A stretch of DNA of 64,000 nucleotides from Planktothricoides raciborskii GIHE-MW2. Its GTDB lineage: Bacteria > Cyanobacteriota > Cyanobacteriia > Cyanobacteriales > Laspinemataceae. Within the stretch, counting starts at the first letter, position 1; each line of letters begins with the position of its first letter. Position numbers and translations under genes: made by a program. Below are positions 17,951 to 25,455 of this stretch, piece after piece. The stretch is taken from assembly GCF_040564635.1 (NCBI RefSeq), contig NZ_CP159837.1, positions 3,521,001 through 3,585,000 of the forward strand, read 5' to 3'. The notes under the pieces were generated by a model, which was not told the DNA's origin, ran no database searches, and saw only the letters and a list, made by a program, of their open reading frames with translations.

Positions 17951-18077
17951 AATATTCCCAAAAAATAGTAAAGGAAAAACAGTCAAGAAAAATCAGTAAT
18001 ATTTGACTATAAGTAAATAGATCATAAGTAGATGTGCATAAATAAGATCGCAGACCCTATTAAATGCAAAAACTGTC

Positions 18078-18097
18078 ATTCCCGCGAAAGCGGGAAT
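18078..18097. repeat. Short GNRA-capped palindrome
   Basis: ATTCCCGC-GAAA-GCGGGAAT is a perfect 8-bp stem with a GAAA tetraloop. The sequence is of the type dispersed in many bacterial genomes. It lies between cbiM and the NikL-like gene and could act as an RNA stabiliser or processing site within the operon. Confidence 0.75.
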
Positions 18098-18151
18098 CCA
18101 ATGATTTACGTCGGAGAAAGAAAATTACAGTTAATTATGTTCATCTACTTA

Positions 18152-18676
18152 TTAATGTTGCTGTTCCAGAGATTTACGGGAAAAAAACAAAGCAGTTCCC
18201 ACAAATCCCCAACCCACGGAAATAATCATTAGACTTTTTTGCATTGGAGTATAGTTTTTGTTAGCAACTGATTGCTGATTCTGGGTTTCTGACTGATTTT
18301 CAGCATTCGGTTCATTTTGGTTAATCGAACTTGGGGAATTACCCCCAGAAATAGCCCCAGGAATACTAATAATATCCCCATGACCCGCTTGCCGAACTTT
18401 TACTTCCCAATTGCCAATTTTAGTCGGATCGGGGACAAAAATAAACCCGCCTTTTTCATCAGTAGTTCCTGTTAACCACGGAGTACCCGGATCGTCCGGG
18501 GCATAAATTGTTACTTGAGCATTTGACATGGGTTGACCACTATCATAAGTGGCATTAATTTGCAGGGCATTGGTGGATTTATATTGAATATTTGCCCCAT
18601 GCGCGATCGCACCACCGGGGCAACTGACCACCCCCAGTAAACTTAATCCAATCAACCAATTCATCTTTTTAATCAT
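18152..18676 (-). CDS. NikL/CbiN-like membrane-anchored auxiliary protein
   Basis: A 174-residue protein. An N-terminal signal peptide is followed by a His-initiated mature start (AIAHGANIQYK). A beta-rich domain, carboxypeptidase-regulatory-like (VTIYAPDDPGTPW, GTTDEKGGFIFVPD, GNWEVKVRQAGHG), spans residues 25-105. An Asn/Gln/Ser-rich linker and a C-terminal TM helix (about 145-165) follow, with basic residues after it. This layout matches NikL-type extra components of nickel/cobalt ECF systems. It is immediately upstream of cbiM on the same strand, which supports that role. The exact name is not certain. Confidence 0.75.
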   Translation of the reverse strand: MIKKMNWLIGLSLLGVVSCPGGAIAHGANIQYKSTNALQINATYDSGQPMSNAQVTIYAPDDPGTPWLTGTTDEKGGFIFVPDPTKIGNWEVKVRQAGHGDIISIPGAISGGNSPSSINQNEPNAENQSETQNQQSVANKNYTPMQKSLMIISVGWGFVGTALFFSRKSLEQQH

Positions 18677-18715
18677 AACATTCTCCTGGGATTAATCTTG
18701 TAATATTGTAATATT

Positions 18716-18867
18716 GTAGGGTGGGCAAAAGCCCTAATCAAATCCAGCGGATAAATCCCATAATTTTGCCCACCCTACATTGATGGAACTCATATTGTAA
18801 TATTGTAGGGTGGGCAAAAGCCCTAATCAAATCCAGCGGATAAATCCCATAATTTTGCCCACCCTAC
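18716..18867. repeat. Two direct copies of a 63-bp family D hairpin
   Basis: Copies at 18716-18778 and 18805-18867 are identical over 63 bp, from GTAGGGTGGGCAAAAGCCCT to ATAATTTTGCCCACCCTAC. Ends are inverted repeats (GTAGGGTGGGCAAAA / TTTTGCCCACCCTAC). The flanking TGTAATATTG is also duplicated. They separate the lipoprotein gene from the NikL-like gene. Confidence 0.93.
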
Positions 18868-18893
18868 ATTGCTCTATTATAATTTTCGTTTGG

Positions 18894-19748
18894 TTATTTC
18901 TCGGTCAACAATTCGTGACAATGACCTTCTCCCACATGACCCAAACTCGGTAAAATACCTTTAAGTTTCTCATAATCTGCTGGATCGAGTTTAGCCTTCA
19001 AACTGGTCAAATCCGCCTCAATTTGATTATTTTCCGCAATATTTGCCAGAGGAGAAAACCCTAAAGCCCCAGTATTAATCTCATCATCCGGGGGACTTTC
19101 TCCATCCCCAAATAAATGATCGAAATGAAACGTCGCTTCTAAATCAGCAGTTCCTCCGGTTGATAAAATACCCTTGCGTTCTTCCCCTACAAACTCACCA
19201 CATTTAAAAGCTAACTCTTGATTAATTTTCAGATTAAAGTTAATCGTTTCACCCCCTTTACTCGCTTTACCAATTAAAACTAATGGATAACCTTGATTCG
19301 GTTCGCTAGTTCCGGGAGTCATTTTCCAAGAAAGCGCATTATATCTACCAGCTTTTGCCGGAATTTCCGCCACTATAATCGGTTCAGCATTTTCATCTCC
19401 TGCTGCCAAATCAACAGTTTTCATCGACACAAGATCCACGATTTCTTGCGCTTGAATTTCCCCTCCTTTATGGGCATCATAAGGAGGATCTGTTTGATAA
19501 GCCTTCACCTCTGCTAAATTCACATAAACATGGTCAAAGGAAATTTGCCAACCATCTTTAGACACAAAACCTTTCCTAACAAAATCTTCTCCATTAGCCC
19601 GTAATTGTAGAGTCCCTTCGGCATTATTAGCCACCTGATTAGTCCCTTGATTATTTGGAGAATTTGCCCCTTGACTGTTAGAACAGCTAAACAGGGGCAA
19701 TAAGCCAAACCAAAGAATTGCTGGGATAATAAAATACGATTTTTTCAT
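18894..19748 (-). CDS. Lipoprotein of unknown function upstream of the Co/Ni transporter
   Basis: A 284-residue protein with a lipoprotein signal (LLPLFSC, lipidated Cys22), then a low-complexity Asn/Gln/Ser linker to about residue 45. The body is beta-rich (GTLQLRANGEDFVRKGF, WQISFDHVYVNLAEVKAY), resembling DUF4382-like lipoproteins, but I am not certain of the family. Its C-terminal half has His/Asp-rich patches (ATFHFDHLFGDGE, GHVGEGHCHELL) that could bind metal. It is the first gene of the putative Co/Ni uptake cluster on the minus strand, suggesting a metal capture or sensing role in the periplasm; that is inference. Confidence 0.7.
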   Translation of the reverse strand: MKKSYFIIPAILWFGLLPLFSCSNSQGANSPNNQGTNQVANNAEGTLQLRANGEDFVRKGFVSKDGWQISFDHVYVNLAEVKAYQTDPPYDAHKGGEIQAQEIVDLVSMKTVDLAAGDENAEPIIVAEIPAKAGRYNALSWKMTPGTSEPNQGYPLVLIGKASKGGETINFNLKINQELAFKCGEFVGEERKGILSTGGTADLEATFHFDHLFGDGESPPDDEINTGALGFSPLANIAENNQIEADLTSLKAKLDPADYEKLKGILPSLGHVGEGHCHELLTEK

Positions 19749-19770
19749 ACTAACTGACCTGTGGGTGATT

Positions 19771-19808
19771 TTTTCCTGGCGGACACTTGCAGCTAATTGC
19801 CAGGAAAA
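19771..19808 (-). promoter_or_regulatory. Hairpin in leader of the lipoprotein/Co-Ni cluster
   Basis: A perfect 10-bp stem, TTTTCCTGGC (19771-19780) with GCCAGGAAAA (19799-19808), and an 18-nt loop. It lies 23 bp upstream of the lipoprotein start. The right arm overlaps the palindrome GGAAAATTTTCC. It could be an operator or an RNA element. No canonical cobalamin or NiCo riboswitch core was recognised. Confidence 0.45.
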
Positions 19809-20063
19809 TTTTCCGATAATCGCTAAATCCAGATCCAGTTAACCGCCGATTAGCCGCATTTTCAATCCCCACCCAGGGCATTTTTGACCACAAATATAAG
19901 ACAGCGATCGCATTTCCTGGATTCAAGCATTGCCCAAGATGATACTAGGTAAGGGTTCTGGCTAAATCCTTGAGAATTGTTTAAATTTTGCCACCGACAA
20001 AAAATTGACAAAAAAACCCGGTTTGCCAATAAACCGGGTTTCTGGTATTCCTGATAAAATTAA

Positions 20064-20438
20064 CTAGCCTTCGGGGTTAAATCTGGCTAACAACTCTTCT
20101 CGATTAAGTTGCATAATCAGTTGAGTTATTTCCAGGGCAGATAGTTGAATTAACGGCTCAATAATTTGGGATAACTCCCGATCTATTGTGCCAAACTTCA
20201 CTTGAAGCATGGTTTCAACCATCAGCCGTTGCCCTTGTTGAATTCCTTGTTGAATTCCTTGTTGAATTCCTTGTTGAATTCCTTGTTGAATTCCTTGTTG
20301 AACTCCTTGTTGGGTAGCGATTTCTAGTCGTTGCAAATACATGGGCGATAGTTCCATAATTAACTCCCGATCTTCTCGATCCAAATCTTGACGTGCGTCT
20401 AAAATTGTTTTTAAGTTATAAAGCAATTCTAGCCACAA
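20064..20438 (-). pseudogene. C-terminal remnant of an Rpn/DUF4351 transposase-like protein
   Basis: The open frame encodes 124 residues matching the C-terminal part of cyanobacterial Rpn-family (PD-(D/E)XK transposase-like) proteins: DREDRELIMELSPMYLQ, a QQGI tandem run, then MLQVKFGTIDRELSQIIEPL and the DUF4351-like end. The N-terminal nuclease domain is missing. Upstream, at 20443-20465, lies half of a family A repeat followed by family B repeats, so the 5' part was probably lost or displaced by repeat-associated rearrangement. The QQGI segment comes from a 12-bp tandem repeat at about 20232-20310. Confidence 0.72.
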
Positions 20439-20442
20439 TTAT

Positions 20443-20465
20443 TTGCCGGAATGCTTCGCCCCTAC
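20443..20465. repeat. Half of a family A repeat
   Basis: Only the right arm (TTGCCGGAATGCTTCGCCCC plus TAC) is present. It is joined through ACTATTTTATTTTGGGAACC to a family B block, the same junction as at 21879-21933 and 29513-29542. Confidence 0.75.
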
Positions 20466-20492
20466 GAATTTACTATTTTATTTTGGGAACCC

Positions 20493-20759
20493 CAGAAACC
20501 GGGTTTCTTTTTTGCATCCCACAGATAACCCCGGATACCCACAGCAGAAACCCGGTTTCTATACCCCCACCATCAACCCCAAAACCCCAAAACCCCAGAA
20601 ACCGGGTTTCTTTTCCGCATCCCACCGATAACCCCTGATACCCACAACAGAAACCCGGTTTCTATACCCCCACAGATAACCCCAAAACCCCCAGAAACCG
20701 GGTTTCTTCTCCGCATCCCACAGATAACCCCTGATACCCACAACAGAAACCCGGTTTCT
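20493..20759. repeat. Family B array, three 67-bp units
   Basis: Alternating 15-mers AGAAACCGGGTTTCT and AGAAACCCGGTTTCT, which are reverse complements. Each pair encloses about 37 nt resembling CCGCATCCCACAGATAACCC and CTGATACCCACAAC. Linkers between units are C/A-rich and of variable length (ATACCCCCACCATCAACCCC). Confidence 0.92.
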
Positions 20760-20771
20760 ATACCCCCACCA

Positions 20772-21065
20772 TCAATTTCTAAATAATTCTTCTAGGTCTT
20801 GTCGCCCATGCACAACCCGCAGAATTTCCACCGTTTCTCCTCCGGTACGATAAAGAATAATGTAACCGTCCAAAGGTAAACCGCGCAAATTTGTTAATAA
20901 ATGCCCATAGCTTTTTCCCATATAAGGAAACTGGGTTAAATATTTACATTTCCGGTTGAATTCTTGAAAAAAGCGCTCTCCTGCTGCAATATTCTGCAAC
21001 AAAAAATACTCGGAAATATCATTCAAATCCCGACTGGCAGAGGGCGATATCTGATACTGACTCAC
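20772..21065 (-). CDS. parE: ParE/RelE-family toxin
   Basis: A 97-residue RelE/ParE-fold protein: N-terminal YQISPSASRDLNDISEYFL, central YMGKSYGHLLTNLRGLPLDG, and the typical C-terminal strand YIILYRTGGETVEILRVVHGRQDLEELF. ParE toxins inhibit gyrase, while RelE relatives cleave mRNA. The Arg/Tyr pattern and ParD partner favour ParE. The start overlaps the antitoxin stop by 4 bp (ATGA), the classical antitoxin-first arrangement. Family B repeats adjoin its 3' end but do not interrupt it, so it looks intact. Confidence 0.9.
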   Translation of the reverse strand: MSQYQISPSASRDLNDISEYFLLQNIAAGERFFQEFNRKCKYLTQFPYMGKSYGHLLTNLRGLPLDGYIILYRTGGETVEILRVVHGRQDLEELFRN

Positions 21066-21331
21066 TCAACGTTACCTCCCTTTGCCTGCTGAAAACGCTC
21101 CAGAATTCCTAACACAAATGTTTCCCCATCTAACCCTTCGCCTCTGTCCATTTCTGCCACAGCCTCTTCCACCTTAGCGCGGGTTTCTGTGAGCCATTCT
21201 TCATGCTCAGTTTGCAACTGTTCCAGCAGACGAAAGGCAGCATTCACAACTTCATCGGGATGATTGAAATTGCCCCTCGCTAACTGGGCGGCGATAAACT
21301 CCTCTTGTTGCTTGTTCAATGTAATTTGCAT
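21062..21331 (-). CDS. parD: ParD-like antitoxin
   Basis: An 89-residue protein with the ParD pattern: N-terminal ribbon strand MQITLNKQQEEFIAAQLARG, then FNHPDEVVNAAFRLLEQLQ, and a charged C-terminal helix expected to wrap the toxin. Start at ATG 21331 is supported by TGGAG with 7-nt spacing. A longer in-frame extension to 21523 is encoded by repeat DNA (KKPGFW from a family B palindrome) and is not credible. It would autoregulate and neutralise the adjacent ParE. Confidence 0.88.
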   Translation of the reverse strand: MQITLNKQQEEFIAAQLARGNFNHPDEVVNAAFRLLEQLQTEHEEWLTETRAKVEEAVAEMDRGEGLDGETFVLGILERFQQAKGGNVE

Positions 21332-21474
21332 CACTGTCTCCAGGGGTTGCTCTCCTCGTGGTTGCATTTTAACCCAGAAACCTGCTCCCCTGCTCCTGGT
21401 TTGTTGGGTTTCGTTCCAAAGACCCAACCTACGAACTGCTTTATTTACCCGTAGGGGCAAAGCATCCCGATCCC

Positions 21475-21541
21475 AGAAACCGGGTTTCTTCTCCGCATTC
21501 CACCGATAACCCCTGATACCCATAACAGAAACCCGGTTTCT
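21475..21541. repeat. Single family B unit
   Basis: A 67-bp unit (AGAAACCGGGTTTCT at 21475, complement ending 21541) upstream of parD, preceded by a partial GTAGGGGCAAAGCATCCCGA family A arm. Confidence 0.88.
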
Positions 21542-21570
21542 ATACCCCCACAGATAACCCCTGTAACAGA

Positions 21571-21879
21571 GGGCGAAGCATTCCGGTAATATATCCCCTG
21601 TTTCAGCCCCAAATTATTTGCCGGAATTATACAGAGGGCGAAGCATTCCGGTAATATATCCTCTTGTTTCAGCCCAAAATTATTCGCTCCTCTTGCTTCG
21701 CCCCTACATAATGACATGAACCGCTGTAGGGGCGAAGCATCCCGGCAGACATTTATCGCTCTTAACCAGTAACCTATTACCGGGATGCTTCGCCCTCTGT
21801 TTGGTGTATGGGCGAAGCATTCCGGTAATATATTCTCTGTTTAAACCAAAAATCATTTGCCGGAATGCTTCGCCCCTAC
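21571..21879. repeat. Family A repeat cluster
   Basis: Four to five hairpin units. Two share the core GTAATATATCC(T/C)(T/C)TGTTTCAGCC, one carries the other core GACATTTATCGCTCTTAACC AGTAACC, and the last ends in GCCGGAATGCTTCGCCCCTAC. Some units share a degenerate arm (GCCGGAATTATACAGAGGGC). Confidence 0.85.
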
Positions 21880-21932
21880 GAATCTACTATTTTATTTTGG
21901 GATAACGGTTGGCAGCGGATGGATTGAACCCC

Positions 21933-22131
21933 AGAAACCGGGTTTCTTCTCCGCATCCCACAGATAACCCCTGATACCCACAACTTGGGTCCCGGTTTCT
22001 CTACCCCCACAGATAACCCCAAAACCCCCAGAAACCGGGTTTCTTTTCCGCATCCCACAGATAACTTCTAATATTCACAACAGAAACCCGGTTTCTCAAC
22101 CCCCACCATCAACCCCAGAAACCGGGTTTCT
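21933..22131. repeat. Family B array overlapping truncated vapC
   Basis: Two complete units and a terminal half. One 15-mer is degraded (ACTTGGGTCCCGGTTTCTCT near 21983). The last AGAAACCGGGTTTCT at 22117-22131 lies inside the open frame of the truncated PIN toxin. Confidence 0.88.
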
Positions 22132-22213
22132 TCTCCGCATCCCACAGTGCTGCATGGTGGGTATCATTTTTGTTGGCTAAAGCCACCCAGACCCCGGTAT
22201 CAACAATAATCAT
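22109..22213 (-). pseudogene. VapC-type PIN toxin truncated by a family B repeat
   Basis: Starting from ATG 22213, which overlaps the antitoxin stop as ATGA, the frame reads MIIVDTGVWVALANKNDTHH, an unmistakable PIN-domain N-terminus with the first metal-binding Asp5. After about 24 codons it continues as DAEKKPGFWG and stops at 22109, all encoded by repeat DNA. A normal PIN toxin has about 130 residues, so three of the four acidic active-site residues are missing. The antitoxin gene is left alone upstream. Confidence 0.85.
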
Positions 22214-22455
22214 TCTATATTTCCCAGTTCTTGACTTAAAATCGCCTCACAGTCTTCTGCCAAATTGGGTTCAGCTTCAATGCAACCCACAAAGCCAATT
22301 TTAGTAAATTTTTCCAGATGGTTATGAGAAGTTTGCATAACTTGCTGATAATAAGAGTCCAATGCTGAGTCTAAAATTTGCTCTAGGCTTTGTTTGGTTT
22401 GGTTTTGAATTAAAGCCAGTTTTTCCGCCTGTTTTTGAGTGAGTTGAGTAGTCAT
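22210..22455 (-). CDS. Orphaned VapB-type antitoxin
   Basis: An 81-residue protein with an N-terminal helical region of RHH/CopG-like antitoxin character (MTTQLTQKQAEKLALIQNQT, SLEQILDSALDSYYQQV) and a C-terminal toxin-wrapping segment (KIGFVGCIEAEPNLAEDCEA). It precedes and overlaps the truncated PIN gene by 4 bp, so it was the antitoxin of that pair. It seems intact and may persist as a repressor or decoy antitoxin. The exact antitoxin family is uncertain. Confidence 0.75.
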   Translation of the reverse strand: MTTQLTQKQAEKLALIQNQTKQSLEQILDSALDSYYQQVMQTSHNHLEKFTKIGFVGCIEAEPNLAEDCEAILSQELGNIE

Positions 22456-22523
22456 TTCTATTTGTGCCTATTTTTGACTATTTTATTTCAGGATAGCGGT
22501 TGGCAGCGGATGGGATGAAACCC

Positions 22524-22794
22524 AGAAACCGGGTTTCTTCTCCGCATCCCACAGATAACCCCTGATACCCACAACAGAAACCCGGTTTCTCTACCCCCAC
22601 CATCAACCCCAAAACCCCAAAACCCCCAGAAACCGGGTTTCTTCTCCGCATCCCACCGATAATCCCTGATACCCATAACAGAAACCCGGTTTCTCTACCC
22701 CCACGGGATAACCCCTGTAACAGAGGGCGAAGCATTCCGGTAATATATCCTCTGTTTCAGCCCCAAATCATTCGCCGGAATGCTTCGCCCCTAC
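22524..22794. repeat. Family B units followed by a family A unit
   Basis: Two family B units run from 22524 to 22694, and a family A unit (GGGCGAAGCATTCCGG to GCTTCGCCCCTAC) runs from 22725 to 22794. The left flank AGCGGTTGGCAGCGGATGG also precedes the blocks at 21933 and 25575, so these blocks were copied as composites. A run of CCCCACACCCCCCACC-type low complexity follows to 22845. Confidence 0.88.
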
Positions 22795-22858
22795 AGAACC
22801 ACTCCCCACACCCCCCACCCCCCCCACACTCCCCACACCCCCCACACCGATGGCGGCC

Positions 22859-25441
22859 CTACCGCACCCTCCACAACCGCACCACCCCATCCACACTCCC
22901 AGAAGCCAGGGTTTGACCATCTGGACTGAAGCTGACGCTAAACACCTGGCCTGTATGTCCGGTGAGTTGGCGCAGTTGCCGTCCCGTAGCCACATCCCAC
23001 AGCCGCACTGTTTCATCCCAACTCCCAGAAGCCAGGGTTTGACCATCGGGACTGAAGCTGACGCTTCTCACATTATCTGTATGTCCGGTGAGTTGGCGCA
23101 GTGAGCGTCCCGTAGCCACATCCCACAGTCGCACGGTTTTATCCCGACTCCCAGAAGCCAGGGTTTGACCATCAGGACTGAAGCTGAAGCTATTCACGCT
23201 GTCTGTATGTCCGGTGAATTGGCGCAGTTCCCGTCCCGTAGCCACATCCCACAGTCGCACTGTTTTATCCCAACTCCCAGAAGCCAGGGTTTGACCATCA
23301 GGACTGAAGCTGACGCTATTCACGCTGTCTGTATGTCCGGTGAGTTGGCGCAGTTCCCGTCCCGTAGCCACATCCCACAATCGCACTGTTTGATCACTAC
23401 TCCCAGAAGCCAGGGTTTGACCATCGGGACTGAAGGTGGCTGTATATCCCTTGAGTTGGCGCAGTTCCCGTCCCGTGGCCACATCCCACAGTCTCACTGT
23501 GCCATCATTACCCCCAGAAGCCAGGGTTTGACCATCAGGACTGAAGTTGACGCTATACACATAGCTTGTATGTCCCCTGAGTTGGCGCAGTTCCTGTCCC
23601 GTAGCCACATCCCACAGTCGCACTGTTTCGTCCTCCTCACTCCCAGAACCTAGGGTTTGACCATCGGGACTGAAGCTGACGCTTATCACATAGTTTGTAT
23701 GTCCGGTGAGTTGGCGCAGTTCCTGTCCCGTCGCCACATCCCACCGTCTCACTGTATTATCCCAACTCCCAGAAGCCAGAGTTTTACCATCAGGACTGAA
23801 GCTGACGCTACTCACACTGTTTGTATGTCCCTGGAGTTGGCGCAGTTCCTGTCCGGTAGCCACATCCCACAGTCGCACGGTTTTATCTTCACTCCCAGAA
23901 GCCAGGGTTTGACCATCAGGACTGAAGCTGACGCTTATCACATAGTTTGTATGTCCGGTGAGTTGGCGCAGTTCCCGTCCGGTAGCCACATCCCACAGTC
24001 GCACTGTATCATCCCCACTCCCAGAAGCCAGGGTTTGACCATCAGGACTGAAGCTGACGCTTTCCACACTGTATGTATGTCCGGTGAGTTGGCGCAGTTC
24101 CCGTCCGGTAGCCACATCCCACAGTCGCACTGTGTTATCGTAACTCCCAGAAGCTAGGGTTTGACCATCTGGACTGAAGCTGACGCTATTCACACCCTGT
24201 GTATGTCCCTGGAATTGGCGTAGTTCCCGTCCCGTCGCCACATCCCACAGTCGCACTGTTTTATCATCACTCCCAGAAGCCAGAGTTTGACCATCGGGAC
24301 TGAAGCTGACGCTACTCACTCTGTTTGCTGGTCCAGTGATTTGGTACAAAAACCGCCCCGTGGTTAAATCCCACAGATAAATATCTTTACCTCCATGTAA
24401 TGCTAATAACCGCCCATTGGCGCTCACTGCCCCACCCCAAGCCGGACAATCAATTTCCCAGAGGGCTTCCCCAGTGGCGAGATTAAATAAAGTTGCTCCA
24501 CCACCAGAAATCACCACGGTTAATTCCTGGTTCAGGGCAATTACTTCGCTGATAAATCCCCGTCCCAGTCGTTTTATCATCCCTTGTTGCTGTAATGCGG
24601 CCAGGGTGAAATCGCCGCGCAGATCCCCCCCAGCCCCCCTTAAAAAGGGGGGAGTTTGGTTATTCCTGGGTTGGGGGGAATTTTGACTACTGTTCCCAGG
24701 ATTTTGCTCATTCCCCCCCCTTGCTAAGGGGGGTTGGGGGGGATTTTGCTCATTCCCCCCCCTTGCTAAGGGGGGTTGGGGGGTATCCAAAAACGTCGCA
24801 ATAGGAATCGCCAAATTCTGCCCAGTTTTTTCCCCACCATTCCTATCCCCCCGACCGTGAACCCCAATCACTTTGCCTTGGTCATCCAATACCGGCCCGC
24901 CGCTCATTCCCGGTTGAGTGATATTGTTGTAAATTAAGCTATAACCCTGATTTGGCTGGGAAATTTTGCCGATAATTTTGCCATCGGGGGCTATTATGGT
25001 GCGGTTAGGGATGGCCTCGGTCGGTTCTGGAGCCCCCGCCACATAGACCGTTTGCCCCGCAGCCACCTGATCCGAGTCTCCCCACTTCGCCAGTTTATAG
25101 TCCTTCTCACTGGTGAAAGTCATCACCGCCAAATCCACATCCGGGACTGGGACAGTGACTTGGGGATTTGCATTGTGCCGGAAGCCATCAGGAGTGATAA
25201 TCAAACAAGTAATCTGGGCATCTTTTACCACATGATGGGCGGTCAACACCGAATAAGTATTGCCCTCACGACGATAAATCATTCCCGAACCCGCCGCACA
25301 GCCATCCACCATCACGGTGACTTCCAGGGCTGTTTTCGCCACATCCTCGGACGACAGCTTCCCACAGGCCCCCACACCGAGGCCCAGAGTCAGGATGGCG
25401 ATAATCAAGAAACCGGGTTTCTGCGGTAATTTTGGCATCAT
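22859..25441 (-). CDS. Trypsin-like serine protease fused to WD40 repeats (lipoprotein)
   Basis: An 860-residue protein with a lipoprotein signal (LGLGVGAC, Cys26). Residues 35-225 form an S1-type protease with the catalytic triad His70 (LTAHHVV), Asp103 (PDVDLAVM) and Ser180 (PGMSGGPV). A Pro/Gly-rich linker (about 226-290) is built from repeat DNA (NPPQPPLARGG twice). Residues about 330-860 are 12 strong and 1-2 degenerate WD40 repeats, mostly 42 residues, enough for two seven-bladed propellers. Repeats are near-identical (FSPDGQTLASGS, TVRLWDVATGRELRQL), implying recent duplication or conversion. It is probably exported and may cleave proteins bound by the propellers. The signal peptide contains a family B palindrome (25408-25422). 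Confidence 0.9.
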   Translation of the reverse strand: MMPKLPQKPGFLIIAILTLGLGVGACGKLSSEDVAKTALEVTVMVDGCAAGSGMIYRREGNTYSVLTAHHVVKDAQITCLIITPDGFRHNANPQVTVPVPDVDLAVMTFTSEKDYKLAKWGDSDQVAAGQTVYVAGAPEPTEAIPNRTIIAPDGKIIGKISQPNQGYSLIYNNITQPGMSGGPVLDDQGKVIGVHGRGDRNGGEKTGQNLAIPIATFLDTPQPPLARGGNEQNPPQPPLARGGNEQNPGNSSQNSPQPRNNQTPPFLRGAGGDLRGDFTLAALQQQGMIKRLGRGFISEVIALNQELTVVISGGGATLFNLATGEALWEIDCPAWGGAVSANGRLLALHGGKDIYLWDLTTGRFLYQITGPANRVSSVSFSPDGQTLASGSDDKTVRLWDVATGRELRQFQGHTQGVNSVSFSPDGQTLASGSYDNTVRLWDVATGRELRQLTGHTYSVESVSFSPDGQTLASGSGDDTVRLWDVATGRELRQLTGHTNYVISVSFSPDGQTLASGSEDKTVRLWDVATGQELRQLQGHTNSVSSVSFSPDGKTLASGSWDNTVRRWDVATGQELRQLTGHTNYVISVSFSPDGQTLGSGSEEDETVRLWDVATGQELRQLRGHTSYVYSVNFSPDGQTLASGGNDGTVRLWDVATGRELRQLKGYTATFSPDGQTLASGSSDQTVRLWDVATGRELRQLTGHTDSVNSVSFSPDGQTLASGSWDKTVRLWDVATGRELRQFTGHTDSVNSFSFSPDGQTLASGSRDKTVRLWDVATGRSLRQLTGHTDNVRSVSFSPDGQTLASGSWDETVRLWDVATGRQLRQLTGHTGQVFSVSFSPDGQTLASGSVDGVVRLWRVR

Positions 25442-25455
25442 AATCGAGATTTATT

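Noticed and set aside
20493-20759. CRISPR array from regularly spaced AGAAACC... repeats
   Set aside because: Repeats alternate orientation, spacers of about 37 nt are nearly identical instead of unique, linkers vary in length, and no cas genes are present.
21062-21523. Longer ParD protein starting at 21523
   Set aside because: The extra 64 residues come from family B and other repeat DNA; the internal ATG at 21331 has a good Shine-Dalgarno and starts the family domain.
22850-24157. Plus-strand open frames across the WD40 region
   Set aside because: They are antisense products of the near-identical WD40 DNA repeats (repetitive SHIPQSH-type peptides) and have no independent gene features.
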